A stretch of DNA of 56,278 nucleotides from a virus. The stretch covers positions 1 through 56,278 of IMG/VR virus record IMGVR_UViG_3300003323_000592. One strand, written 5' to 3'. Shown here in pieces: positions 33,225 through 40,155 of this stretch. A model generated the notes under the pieces. It saw only the letters and a list, made by a program, of their open reading frames with translations. It did no database searches and was not told the origin of the DNA. The stretch's first letter is position 1, and each line of letters begins with the position of its first letter. The translations under genes and the position numbers were made by a program.

Positions 33225-33739
33225 GAGCCGAGACGATGCCGACGATAGTGGTCGAAACCACACTTGAAGATTTGGTGGCGTTCATGCGAACGCTACCGTC
33301 AGAGAAACCAGAAACCAAAGGAAAAATGAAACCAGATCCAGAGACGAGTGGCACTCCTCAGGAGGTGCTCGCCATGAACCGTATCAACGACGAGCGTGAT
33401 GCTCACAAGACCCGCGAGGATTGGAGCGATGAACACGACGACGCCCACCTTAAAGGCGAACTGTGGCGTGCCGCGCTCTTCTACACCAACGTTGCCCTGA
33501 AGTCTCCCACCTGGGTCTACACCCGGTTCCACATCGACTGGCCGTGGGACCCGTGTTGGTTCAAGCCGTGGAAGAAGGACTCCGCTGGCAACTACACCAC
33601 CGAGATCGACAAGGAACGATGCCTCGTCAAAGCCGGTGCCCTCATCATCGCCGAACAGGAACGCCTCGAACGGGCGCTCCAGAAGGTCGTCACCAAACTT
33701 GCAGAAATCCAAACCCAGAAAACCAATGATAACCATTAA
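33221..33739 (+). CDS. Hypothetical protein (regulatory block)
   Basis: 172 residues from the ATG at 33221 (ATGA overlap). Contains a Trp-rich segment FHIDWPWDPCWFKPWKKD and a C-terminal helix. No membrane segment. No family recognised. Confidence 0.65.
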   Translation: MRAETMPTIVVETTLEDLVAFMRTLPSEKPETKGKMKPDPETSGTPQEVLAMNRINDERDAHKTREDWSDEHDDAHLKGELWRAALFYTNVALKSPTWVYTRFHIDWPWDPCWFKPWKKDSAGNYTTEIDKERCLVKAGALIIAEQERLERALQKVVTKLAEIQTQKTNDNH

Positions 33740-34184
33740 AAAATCACCCACCGCCGATACCCGCACCTGCGACGTAACCAAAGTTAGCCGGGATCAACTC
33801 CTCCAATCCAGCAACCAGCACATCCTGGATGTGATGTCCGCGTTGAGACTGTTTCAAACCATGCTTGGTGACGCGGCGGAGCGGCATGATTACGATAAGC
33901 TGACCGACATCGATTGGTTCCATGAGGACTTCCTCACCAAGTTCCAGCAGACTGGGTGGTGGGACAAGCACCGCCAAATTCATCGCCACCACCTCAACTA
34001 CCCGGATGGAGTGCCACACACCGTCAACCTCGTCGACGTGCTGGAGTACATTGCCGACTGCGTGATGGCAGGCATGGCTCGCAGCGGAAGCGTTTACGAA
34101 ATCAAGATCGACGATGCGGTGCTTCGCAGGGCATTCCAGAACACAGTCGAGCTGCTCAAGAAAAACGTTCAGGTGCAAGAATAA
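33726..34184 (+). CDS. DUF5662-like phage protein
   Basis: 152 residues from the ATG at 33726. Conserved-looking parts: HILDVMSALRLFQTML, then HHLNYPDGVP, then NLVDVLEYIADCVMAGMARSG and a C-terminal helix. The pattern matches DUF5662 phage proteins, whose function is unknown. Overlaps the gene before by 14 nt and the one after by 1 nt. Confidence 0.7.
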   Translation: MITIKKSPTADTRTCDVTKVSRDQLLQSSNQHILDVMSALRLFQTMLGDAAERHDYDKLTDIDWFHEDFLTKFQQTGWWDKHRQIHRHHLNYPDGVPHTVNLVDVLEYIADCVMAGMARSGSVYEIKIDDAVLRRAFQNTVELLKKNVQVQE

Positions 34185-34426
34185 TGAACCGCCGCACCCG
34201 ATTGGAACTGGCCGGCAAGAGGGCACTCCTCTTGACCGGCAAAAAGGCGGAACGCGCGTGGCGTCATCTGGCGGAAAGGCTGTACGAGCAGGGGGACCCG
34301 GACCGCGTCGGCCGCGTCACCTTCAACGACCTCTTGGCGATGGTTCGTCGCTCAACGATAGATGGCCATCAGCGTCCGAAAATCCCTCAAAAGGCAGGAC
34401 TACCAGAACTTGCTCCACGTCGATAA
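34184..34426 (+). CDS. Small basic hypothetical protein
   Basis: 80 residues, very basic, starting in a TAATG overlap. Its last 104 nt overlap the GroES-like gene on the other strand, so either this C-terminus or the end of the GroES-like gene is under double coding constraint. Confidence 0.5.
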   Translation: MNRRTRLELAGKRALLLTGKKAERAWRHLAERLYEQGDPDRVGRVTFNDLLAMVRRSTIDGHQRPKIPQKAGLPELAPRR

Positions 34427-34676
34427 AAGCCCGCTGGGTCCCGTCGGTAAGATACTCAAGGCCGTCGTGGTCGAACTTGCAGATCACGCGGTCTTTTACT
34501 TTTATATCGCCAGCTTTCTCCAGGGAGGCACTCACCGCGACCACCCAGAAACAGTGGTCGTCGCCCATGAGCACGTTTCTTTGATCTTCGCGCAAAAGGA
34601 TCTTGCCACCCCACCGCGTCTTTCGGCGGTACGGGGTCACGAGTAGTTTGTTTCCGGTAGGATTGAGGAGGCTCAT
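34323..34676 (-). CDS. GroES/Cpn10-like co-chaperonin (phage gp31-like)
   Basis: 117 residues. Seen: NKLLVTPYRRKTRWGGKILLRE, shown in parts (KLLVTPYRR, GGKILL), a mobile-loop region after it, AVSASLEKAGDIKVKDRVI and FIDVEQVLVVLP, the beta-barrel pattern of Cpn10 proteins. A phage version can replace host GroES for folding the capsid protein, as in T4. The start has GATTTT before the ATG and no Shine-Dalgarno. The tail beyond residue 100 overlaps the opposite-strand gene. Confidence 0.65.
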   Translation of the reverse strand: MSLLNPTGNKLLVTPYRRKTRWGGKILLREDQRNVLMGDDHCFWVVAVSASLEKAGDIKVKDRVICKFDHDGLEYLTDGTQRAFIDVEQVLVVLPFEGFSDADGHLSLSDEPSPRGR

Positions 34677-34680
34677 AAAA

Positions 34681-35391
34681 TCATTCCCATCCAGGTATTA
34701 GTGCAGCCATGGTGCGGGAGTTGCGCTTGAACCAACCAGAGTCCAGCACGAGCAGAGACACAGTTGGGTGGTACTTCTTCATGCGTTTCAGCTTGGTCTT
34801 GCTCTTCGAGTCCATCCACCCCTTCACCTCGTGGAACACAACCTTGCCGTCGTTGAGGATGACTTTGAAATCGGGCAGGTACGACATCACTCCACGCTTG
34901 ATCCCATCAAACCAGAAGGTTTCAGGCTCATGCTTCCAGTCGGTGATGTGCTTGTTGATGCGAAGCCACTCCAAATACCGTCCGTAATTGGCCTCCCATC
35001 GAGACCGCGCGAAGAACCGCCTGTCACCCAACTCGACCCAGCCCTTCTTGCATCGCGAGTAGGTCTTGGTTTGAGGGAACGAATTGAGAGTCGCTGTGCG
35101 CTTTTTAATCAGGTCAGGGTTGGTTGCAGCACAGGTCTGACTGCAATAAATTCGTTTGTGCGATGCCCAATACGTGAACTTATCGCCGCAAGTTGGACAC
35201 ACTCCGATAAGCAACTGAGTCTGCGGGTTGACCTTCCTGTTACGTGGCATGGTGCGCTTGCCGATATGGGAGGCGGCGCATGACTGGGTGCAGTAAATCT
35301 GACCCTGTTCCTTGGGTTTGAAAGTTCCTGAGCAACCAAGGCAAACTGACAAGCCCTTTGCTCCTAACCACTCGGTTGTGAACTGGCTCAT
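34681..35391 (-). CDS. Zinc-finger PD-(D/E)XK endonuclease (homing-endonuclease-like)
   Basis: 236 residues. Two treble-clef fingers (C17/C20/C34/C38 and C65/C68/C83/C87) are followed by a nuclease: E133 in RSRWEANYGRYLEWL, D174 in YLPDFKV and E188-x-K190 in HEVKGWM. The D...ExK arrangement is intact. It lies between the GroES-like gene and the XRE gene, whose stop overlaps its start (ATGA). Free-standing homing endonucleases often sit like this; its target site is unknown. Confidence 0.75.
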   Translation of the reverse strand: MSQFTTEWLGAKGLSVCLGCSGTFKPKEQGQIYCTQSCAASHIGKRTMPRNRKVNPQTQLLIGVCPTCGDKFTYWASHKRIYCSQTCAATNPDLIKKRTATLNSFPQTKTYSRCKKGWVELGDRRFFARSRWEANYGRYLEWLRINKHITDWKHEPETFWFDGIKRGVMSYLPDFKVILNDGKVVFHEVKGWMDSKSKTKLKRMKKYHPTVSLLVLDSGWFKRNSRTMAALIPGWE

Positions 35392-35570
35392 TTGTCGGTA
35401 CCCGTCATCCAGACGAAGATCTTGTTCAGATTATCGATGGCGATGGCCCGGCAATCGTTGTTCTCAATGCGGGAGAGCGTTACGTGGTCAATGCCGATCT
35501 GTCCGGCCAGGGTGCGCCGCGACACATGGTTCTTGTCCCGCCAAGCCCGAATCATTTCACCGAGTCTCAT
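35388..35570 (-). CDS. XRE-family helix-turn-helix repressor
   Basis: 60 residues, a single HTH: LGEMIRAWRDKNHVSRRTLAGQIGIDHVTLSRIEN, shown in parts (SRRTLAGQIG, VTLSRIEN). Divergent from the gene at 35642, with a 13-bp palindrome between them. Likely repressor of that promoter and perhaps of itself. Confidence 0.85.
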   Translation of the reverse strand: MRLGEMIRAWRDKNHVSRRTLAGQIGIDHVTLSRIENNDCRAIAIDNLNKIFVWMTGTDK

Positions 35571-35601
35571 AGTTGGTGTAACGACTATGAAACACAGGAC
35601 T

Positions 35602-35632
35602 CTTGACAGTCAAGCACAGAGTATGGGATAAC
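35602..35632 (+). promoter_or_regulatory. Promoter with palindromic operator
   Basis: CTTGACAGTCAAG (35602-35614, perfect 13-bp palindrome) contains the -35 box TTGACA. An 18-bp spacer leads to GATAAC (35627-35632), 10 nt before the ATG at 35642. The layout fits autoregulation by the XRE gene. Confidence 0.65.
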
Positions 35633-35641
35633 GGCCCCATT

Positions 35642-36367
35642 ATGGCACGACTCACTAATCGCCAGCGCCAGATTCCTTTTGGCCTCAAGTTCTATCAGCC
35701 CGAGACGCGGTTCAACACGCGGCAGGGTTCATTCCAAAACATCGTCGACCAGGTCGTCGCCATGCGAAAGGCGAACCCGGCGCTGGTCGCCAAGCACGGC
35801 TGGTCCACCGACTGGAACACGGTCGCCGACGAGGTGGACGCGTTCAACGCCGCCATCTGTGAGCGCATGGGTTGGACCGACTTCATCAGCCAGCCCGGAG
35901 CAGGAGTCGCCCCTGCCCCAAAATTCAAAGCCCTGTCACCCCAAAGCGAAAAGCAACTAAGTGCTGTGGCCGATAAGGTGAAGAAAGTGTGGCAGGGCGT
36001 ACGCACACTCAACGATTGGATCGAGTCGGGCGAGCCGCCGGTTCCCACCGAGCAGTCCCAGAAACGCGCGGAAACCTGCGCCGCCTGCGCTCTCAACGGG
36101 AAGGGCGGGCTGGAGGGCTGGTTCACCAAGCCAGCCGCCGAGGCCATCAAGCTGCAGATCGCCAAGCTGGCGGACCGCAAGCTGTCCACCACCGTCGATG
36201 AAAAACTCAACGTCTGCACCGCCTGCCTCTGCCCACTGAAGCTGAAGGTGCACACTCCGCTGGGATTTATCTCACCGAACATGGGAGCGGAAACCCGCGC
36301 CGCCCTCGACCCTCAGTGCTGGATACTGGCTGAGGAAAAGTCAACCGCGGTTGACTCCACCAAATGA
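35642..36367 (+). CDS. Conserved hypothetical protein with zinc-ribbon-like cysteines
   Basis: 241 residues from the ATG at 35642. Two Cys groups: CAACALNGKG and CTACLCPL. The N-terminal 60 residues form a helical module (FQNIVDQVVAMRKANPALV). The palindrome is read S-T-A-V-D in the last nine residues. It is the first gene after the XRE-controlled promoter. No named family. Confidence 0.65.
   Translation: MARLTNRQRQIPFGLKFYQPETRFNTRQGSFQNIVDQVVAMRKANPALVAKHGWSTDWNTVADEVDAFNAAICERMGWTDFISQPGAGVAPAPKFKALSPQSEKQLSAVADKVKKVWQGVRTLNDWIESGEPPVPTEQSQKRAETCAACALNGKGGLEGWFTKPAAEAIKLQIAKLADRKLSTTVDEKLNVCTACLCPLKLKVHTPLGFISPNMGAETRAALDPQCWILAEEKSTAVDSTK
36340..36355. repeat. 16-bp palindrome, copy 7
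   Basis: Exact copy, read K-S-T-A-V-D-S at the very C-terminus of the preceding protein. Confidence 0.95.
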
Positions 36368-36642
36368 AATCCTTCGCCTTTTTTGTGCTCGGCATGGTCA
36401 CTGTGCTGGGAATCAACGCCACCTTTGAGACGGATATGACCTGCCACTACAAGCAGGTAGAACGGCAGGTGGTGCTCATGGAAAACCCCAACACGGATGG
36501 CCGGACCAAGCGGGTGGCGTACGAGATTTACGTCGACCGCATCTTCCGCGGCGTCGTTTCCAACGAGGTCATCTACGCCACCAATGAGATCGATACTGGG
36601 AACGCCGTCATCAAAGTGGAGCCGGCTGCCCAGAGGCCATGA
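36364..36642 (+). CDS. Small membrane-anchored protein
   Basis: 92 residues. One N-terminal hydrophobic segment (FAFFVLGMVTVLGI) followed by a soluble part. No lipobox. Overlaps its neighbours by 4 nt. No family recognised. Confidence 0.6.
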   Translation: MKSFAFFVLGMVTVLGINATFETDMTCHYKQVERQVVLMENPNTDGRTKRVAYEIYVDRIFRGVVSNEVIYATNEIDTGNAVIKVEPAAQRP

Positions 36643-37289
36643 AGATCGCCCTGGTTTACATCCACCCGACCGCCAACGCCATGACCTACGTGCCGATGGC
36701 GCGTCGGTTCGTTGAGAGTTACATGGCCAACCCTCCTGGGGAAACCGACCATGAGATCCATGTCTGTATCAACGGCAGCATCGAGATGGGCGACTGGTGC
36801 AAGGTGTTGTTCTCTCCGCTCGCGCCTCGCTTCTTCCAGCACAACAATTACGGCAAGGACATCGGCGCTTACCAGGTCGCGGCCGACGCCATCGATTGCG
36901 ACCTGATGGTGTGCCTTGGTGCGCCCTTGCACTTCCACCGCGCTGGGTGGCTCGACCGTATCATGCTCGCCTACCTCGAACACGGCCCGGCCGTTTACTC
37001 TCCGTGGGGCTTTCACAGTCCGCGTCCACACCTGAGAACAACCGCGTTCTGGTGCCCCCCGGAGTTGCTCAACTCGTACCCGAACCGCGTCTCCAATCAG
37101 GACCGATACCAGTTCGAACACGGCGCCGACTCCATCACGCTCTGGAGTCAGAAGCAGGGGTTCGAACCCTTGCAGGTAACGTGGCGCGGCGTGTACCACA
37201 TGGACAGCTGGCACGCTGTCGATCGCTTTGAGTCTCTCTTAACCGACCAACACATGGCACCCGCATGGCCTCCACCACGCCGCAAATAG
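36639..37289 (+). CDS. Glycosyltransferase-like protein
   Basis: 216 residues. A Rossmann-like start (KIALVYIHPTA), then HNNYGKDIGAYQVAADAI, DCDLMVCLGAPLHFHR and a region ending WRGVYHMDS match the pattern of small phage glycosyltransferase-like proteins. It is the first of three or four sugar-related genes. The target could be virion, DNA or host surface; none is shown by sequence. Confidence 0.6.
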   Translation: MKIALVYIHPTANAMTYVPMARRFVESYMANPPGETDHEIHVCINGSIEMGDWCKVLFSPLAPRFFQHNNYGKDIGAYQVAADAIDCDLMVCLGAPLHFHRAGWLDRIMLAYLEHGPAVYSPWGFHSPRPHLRTTAFWCPPELLNSYPNRVSNQDRYQFEHGADSITLWSQKQGFEPLQVTWRGVYHMDSWHAVDRFESLLTDQHMAPAWPPPRRK

Positions 37290-37924
37290 CAGTGTTCTAT
37301 CACACGCTCCTCAGCAGCGAGCACCGAGTCATTGACCCGGACTACGCGCTCAATCTCATCGCGCAGCAGATGGCAGCGCTGAAGCAGAGCGGACTTGAGG
37401 AGGCGGCGGGCACGATCTGTATCGGAGTTAATGGTTCGGACGCCGATGCCTTGGCCGTCGCCTGCCTCGCCCCCGACAAGGCCGCAGTGGTCGCGCATGG
37501 TGTGGGAGCCACCACCGAGATTCCCACGATGAACATCCTCCGCGCGTGGGCTGTGGAGCATCCCAACACCTACGTCATGTATCACCACAGCAAAGGTGTC
37601 AGCACTCCCAACCAGGCAGACGGCTGGCGCCGCAGGATGGAGCGAGTGTCGGTGTGGGGATGGAGCGAGTGCTATCAGGCGCTCCAGCGCGGAGCCGACT
37701 GCGCGGGCGCTCACTGGCTCACCCCTGAACGATTTCCCGGAGTCATCCACAGCCCCTTCTTTGGCGGCACCTTCTGGTGGGCGAAGTCCAACTACATCGC
37801 CAAGCTGCCGGTGCTCCCAGAGGCAAAGTGGGAGAACCGCTATGAGGCGGAGACGTGGATTGGAAAAGGCAACCCGCGCCCGCGCGTCGCCGACTTCTGG
37901 CCCGGGTGGCCGCAACCGAATTGA
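37265..37924 (+). CDS. Glycosyltransferase-like protein
   Basis: 219 residues. YVMYHHSKGVSTP, WRRRMERVSVWGWSEC, then HSPFFGGTFWWAKSNYIAKL and a final ETWIGKG resemble phage proteins related to the previous gene. Overlaps it by 25 nt. Confidence 0.6.
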   Translation: MASTTPQIAVFYHTLLSSEHRVIDPDYALNLIAQQMAALKQSGLEEAAGTICIGVNGSDADALAVACLAPDKAAVVAHGVGATTEIPTMNILRAWAVEHPNTYVMYHHSKGVSTPNQADGWRRRMERVSVWGWSECYQALQRGADCAGAHWLTPERFPGVIHSPFFGGTFWWAKSNYIAKLPVLPEAKWENRYEAETWIGKGNPRPRVADFWPGWPQPN

Positions 37925-37927
37925 TTT

Positions 37928-38554
37928 ATGATAACCCTCGACGAACTCGCCCATCAAGAGACTGTGCCGGCACTGTGGACCGACAAGCGCACCCGCCGCG
38001 AAGGCGACGGTGAGTACATCCTCCATGGCTACACCCCGTTCTACGACCGGGAGTTCAGCAAGTGGCGCGACGAGCCGATTCGACTGCTGGAAATCGGACT
38101 CAATGTGGGCGCATCCATTAAGCTGTGGCTCCAGTATTTCTCGAAGGCGGAAGTGCACGGCATGGACATCGTCGACTTCAAATTCGCGATGCCGATCGAC
38201 GAGGACCTGCTCCACCGGTTCCGCTTCCACAAGGGAAACCAGTTCAGCCCTTACGATCTCCAGCGCTTCGTGGAGGACCAGCCGGAGTTCGACATCATCA
38301 TTGACGACGGCGCTCATGCCTCCGGCCCCATCATCATGTCGTTCCAGTACCTCTGGGCCAAGGTGAAGCCGGGTGGCTACTACTGCATCGAGGACTTTCG
38401 GGAGAAGGTGAACAATCCTGCCAGCTTGACGCCGGGCTACCCGGACCAGGTGCAGTTCGCGGAATCGCTGCTCGGCCGAGTACTGCTTGGAGACGAAGCA
38501 ATCGAGGAAGCCTTCGTGTCCAAGGAACTCCTGATGCTGAAGAAGAAGCTATGA
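37928..38554 (+). CDS. SAM-dependent methyltransferase (CmcI/CepH-like)
   Basis: 208 residues. LLEIGLNVGASIKLWLQYF (glycine loop), HGMDIVDF, then DIIIDDGAHASGPIIMSF and GGYYCIEDF. The pattern fits the O-methyltransferases of the CmcI/rhamnosyl group. In this cluster it may methylate a sugar added by the neighbouring enzymes (inference). Confidence 0.75.
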   Translation: MITLDELAHQETVPALWTDKRTRREGDGEYILHGYTPFYDREFSKWRDEPIRLLEIGLNVGASIKLWLQYFSKAEVHGMDIVDFKFAMPIDEDLLHRFRFHKGNQFSPYDLQRFVEDQPEFDIIIDDGAHASGPIIMSFQYLWAKVKPGGYYCIEDFREKVNNPASLTPGYPDQVQFAESLLGRVLLGDEAIEEAFVSKELLMLKKKL

Positions 38555-38766
38555 CCCCGAGAGAGGAAGTAGAGTGGCGCGTCCAGCAGCTGGACATTAT
38601 CAGCGCCGAGTACGATGAGGAGAAGGCCAAGGCGCGAGCCGCCGGTCACGGCCACTCCGTCACTCACGCCAGCATCTCCAAGCGTCACGGTTTGCCGCCC
38701 ACCGCACTGAAGAATTTTCGAACCAACCACTACACCCCATCTCGCATAGCGCGAAGGAAAACATGA
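38551..38766 (+). CDS. Small helix-turn-helix-like protein
   Basis: 71 residues. THASISKRHGLPPTALKNFRT looks like a turn-helix pair. Highly charged. Overlaps both neighbours by 4 nt. Confidence 0.55.
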   Translation: MTPREEVEWRVQQLDIISAEYDEEKAKARAAGHGHSVTHASISKRHGLPPTALKNFRTNHYTPSRIARRKT

Positions 38767-39431
38767 CCATCGAACTAATCACCACGTTCTATCGCGAGGA
38801 GTTCCTCGCTCCACTGTTCATGCTCCACTATAGCCCTTGGGTTGATAAGATGACCTTCCTGACGAACAAGTTCCCGGGCGGTAAGTTCGACGACGAGTTG
38901 AAGCAGGGGTGGATTAACGAAGCCCTGCGTCTCTCTGTCGCCGACTGGGTGGTGCTGGTGGATATGGACGAGTTCGTGTTCCCGTTACCGTACGGAGCCA
39001 ACCCGCGCGTGGTGCTGGAGCAGGAGCGCGACATGGGGCACCGGATGATTTTCTCGCGCATGACCCGGATGTGGCGGCACAAGGATGATGCTGACATCGA
39101 CCGCATGAAGCCACCGGTCCCGCAGCGCCTGCACGGCATACCCGACCACTGCAAGCCGTGTCTCTTCGATCCCCAAGGAGTTCGAATGGGCGCGGGCAAT
39201 CACGACTACACATCTGACACTCCACGCGCTCATGGGAAGGAGTGGGGAGGAGCGCACTGGGCCAACGCCGACGCGTGTTTCTGGATTGACCGGGAGACGC
39301 GCGACCGAGGACCTCGCCTAAGCCAGCGCAACATCGAGCGCGGCCATGGAACCCACACTCTCCGCACCAAGGAGCAGATTTTGGCTGAATGCAAAGCCCA
39401 CGAAAACGACCCAATCATCATTGAACTATGA
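38763..39431 (+). CDS. Glycosyltransferase-2-like protein
   Basis: 222 residues. IELITTFYREEFLAPLF, then WVVLVDMDEFVFPL (metal-binding D-x-D-E type motif) and GNHDYTSDTPRAHG. This fits the Glyco_tranf_2_4 group of glycosyltransferase-like proteins. Part of the sugar cluster. Confidence 0.7.
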   Translation: MTIELITTFYREEFLAPLFMLHYSPWVDKMTFLTNKFPGGKFDDELKQGWINEALRLSVADWVVLVDMDEFVFPLPYGANPRVVLEQERDMGHRMIFSRMTRMWRHKDDADIDRMKPPVPQRLHGIPDHCKPCLFDPQGVRMGAGNHDYTSDTPRAHGKEWGGAHWANADACFWIDRETRDRGPRLSQRNIERGHGTHTLRTKEQILAECKAHENDPIIIEL

Positions 39432-40132
39432 ACCTGCCCATCGAAATCTATCTCGACACCAGCGACCTCAAGGAGATTACTCGGTACGCCGATAGCCATC
39501 TGGTGAAAGGCTTCACTACAAACCCTACGCTGATGCGCCGCGCGGGTGTCTCCGACTACGAGCTGTTCGCCCGCAGTGTTCTGGAAGTGGTGAGGGGAAA
39601 GCCAGTGTCCTTCGAGGTGGTGAGCGAGGAGCCCAAGGAAGTGATGCGCCAGGCATTGCTCATCCAGTCGTGGGGTCCAAACGTCAGCGTCAAGATCCCG
39701 ATGATGAACAGCCGGGGCCAGTGCAACTGTCCCATCATTTCCGAACTGATGAGTCTGAAGGTGCAGGTCAACGTGACTGCGATGATAAGCCTGCACCACG
39801 TCAGCTACGTGCTTGCCCACATCCCCCTTGGACCCGCCATCCTTTCCGTGTTCGCCGGCCGGTTGGCTGACACAGGACAATCTCCGCACTCCGCCATGCG
39901 GGAAGCCGCGTCCAAGTTGAGCTATCACCCGGGCAAGAAACTGCTCTGGGCGAGTGTCCGCGAACCGGTGAACATCAGCGAAGCCGCCCATGCTGGATGC
40001 CACATCATCACCGTGCCTCCGGCGATGCTGGAGAAGGCGATGAAGTGGTACGGGCGGGATGACGACCAGATTGCCGCCGAAACCTCCAAGCAGTTCATCG
40101 ACGACGCTGTTAGCGCAGGCTTGACGCTTTAA
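39428..40132 (+). CDS. talC: Transaldolase / fructose-6-phosphate aldolase-like (TalC)
   Basis: 234 residues. LDTSDLKEI (9-17), VKGFTTNPTLM (26-36), VSVKIPM with K89 as Schiff-base Lys (87-92) and QVNVTAMISL match the TalC/FSA family in order. Cyanophages carry talC to redirect pentose-phosphate flux to nucleotides. Here it follows sugar-transfer genes and may serve either purpose. Confidence 0.85.
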   Translation: MNLPIEIYLDTSDLKEITRYADSHLVKGFTTNPTLMRRAGVSDYELFARSVLEVVRGKPVSFEVVSEEPKEVMRQALLIQSWGPNVSVKIPMMNSRGQCNCPIISELMSLKVQVNVTAMISLHHVSYVLAHIPLGPAILSVFAGRLADTGQSPHSAMREAASKLSYHPGKKLLWASVREPVNISEAAHAGCHIITVPPAMLEKAMKWYGRDDDQIAAETSKQFIDDAVSAGLTL

Positions 40133-40155
40133 CCCCGGCAGCGTAAGACGGCATC

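Noticed and set aside
37156-37169. GGGGTTCGAACCCT, which looks like a tRNA T-arm
   Set aside because: It lies in frame inside a glycosyltransferase-like gene and no acceptor, D or anticodon arms can be placed around it.
37148-38317. 389-codon minus-strand open frame opposite the sugar cluster
   Set aside because: It crosses three well-supported plus-strand genes with overlapping starts and has no recognisable pattern; antisense shadow.
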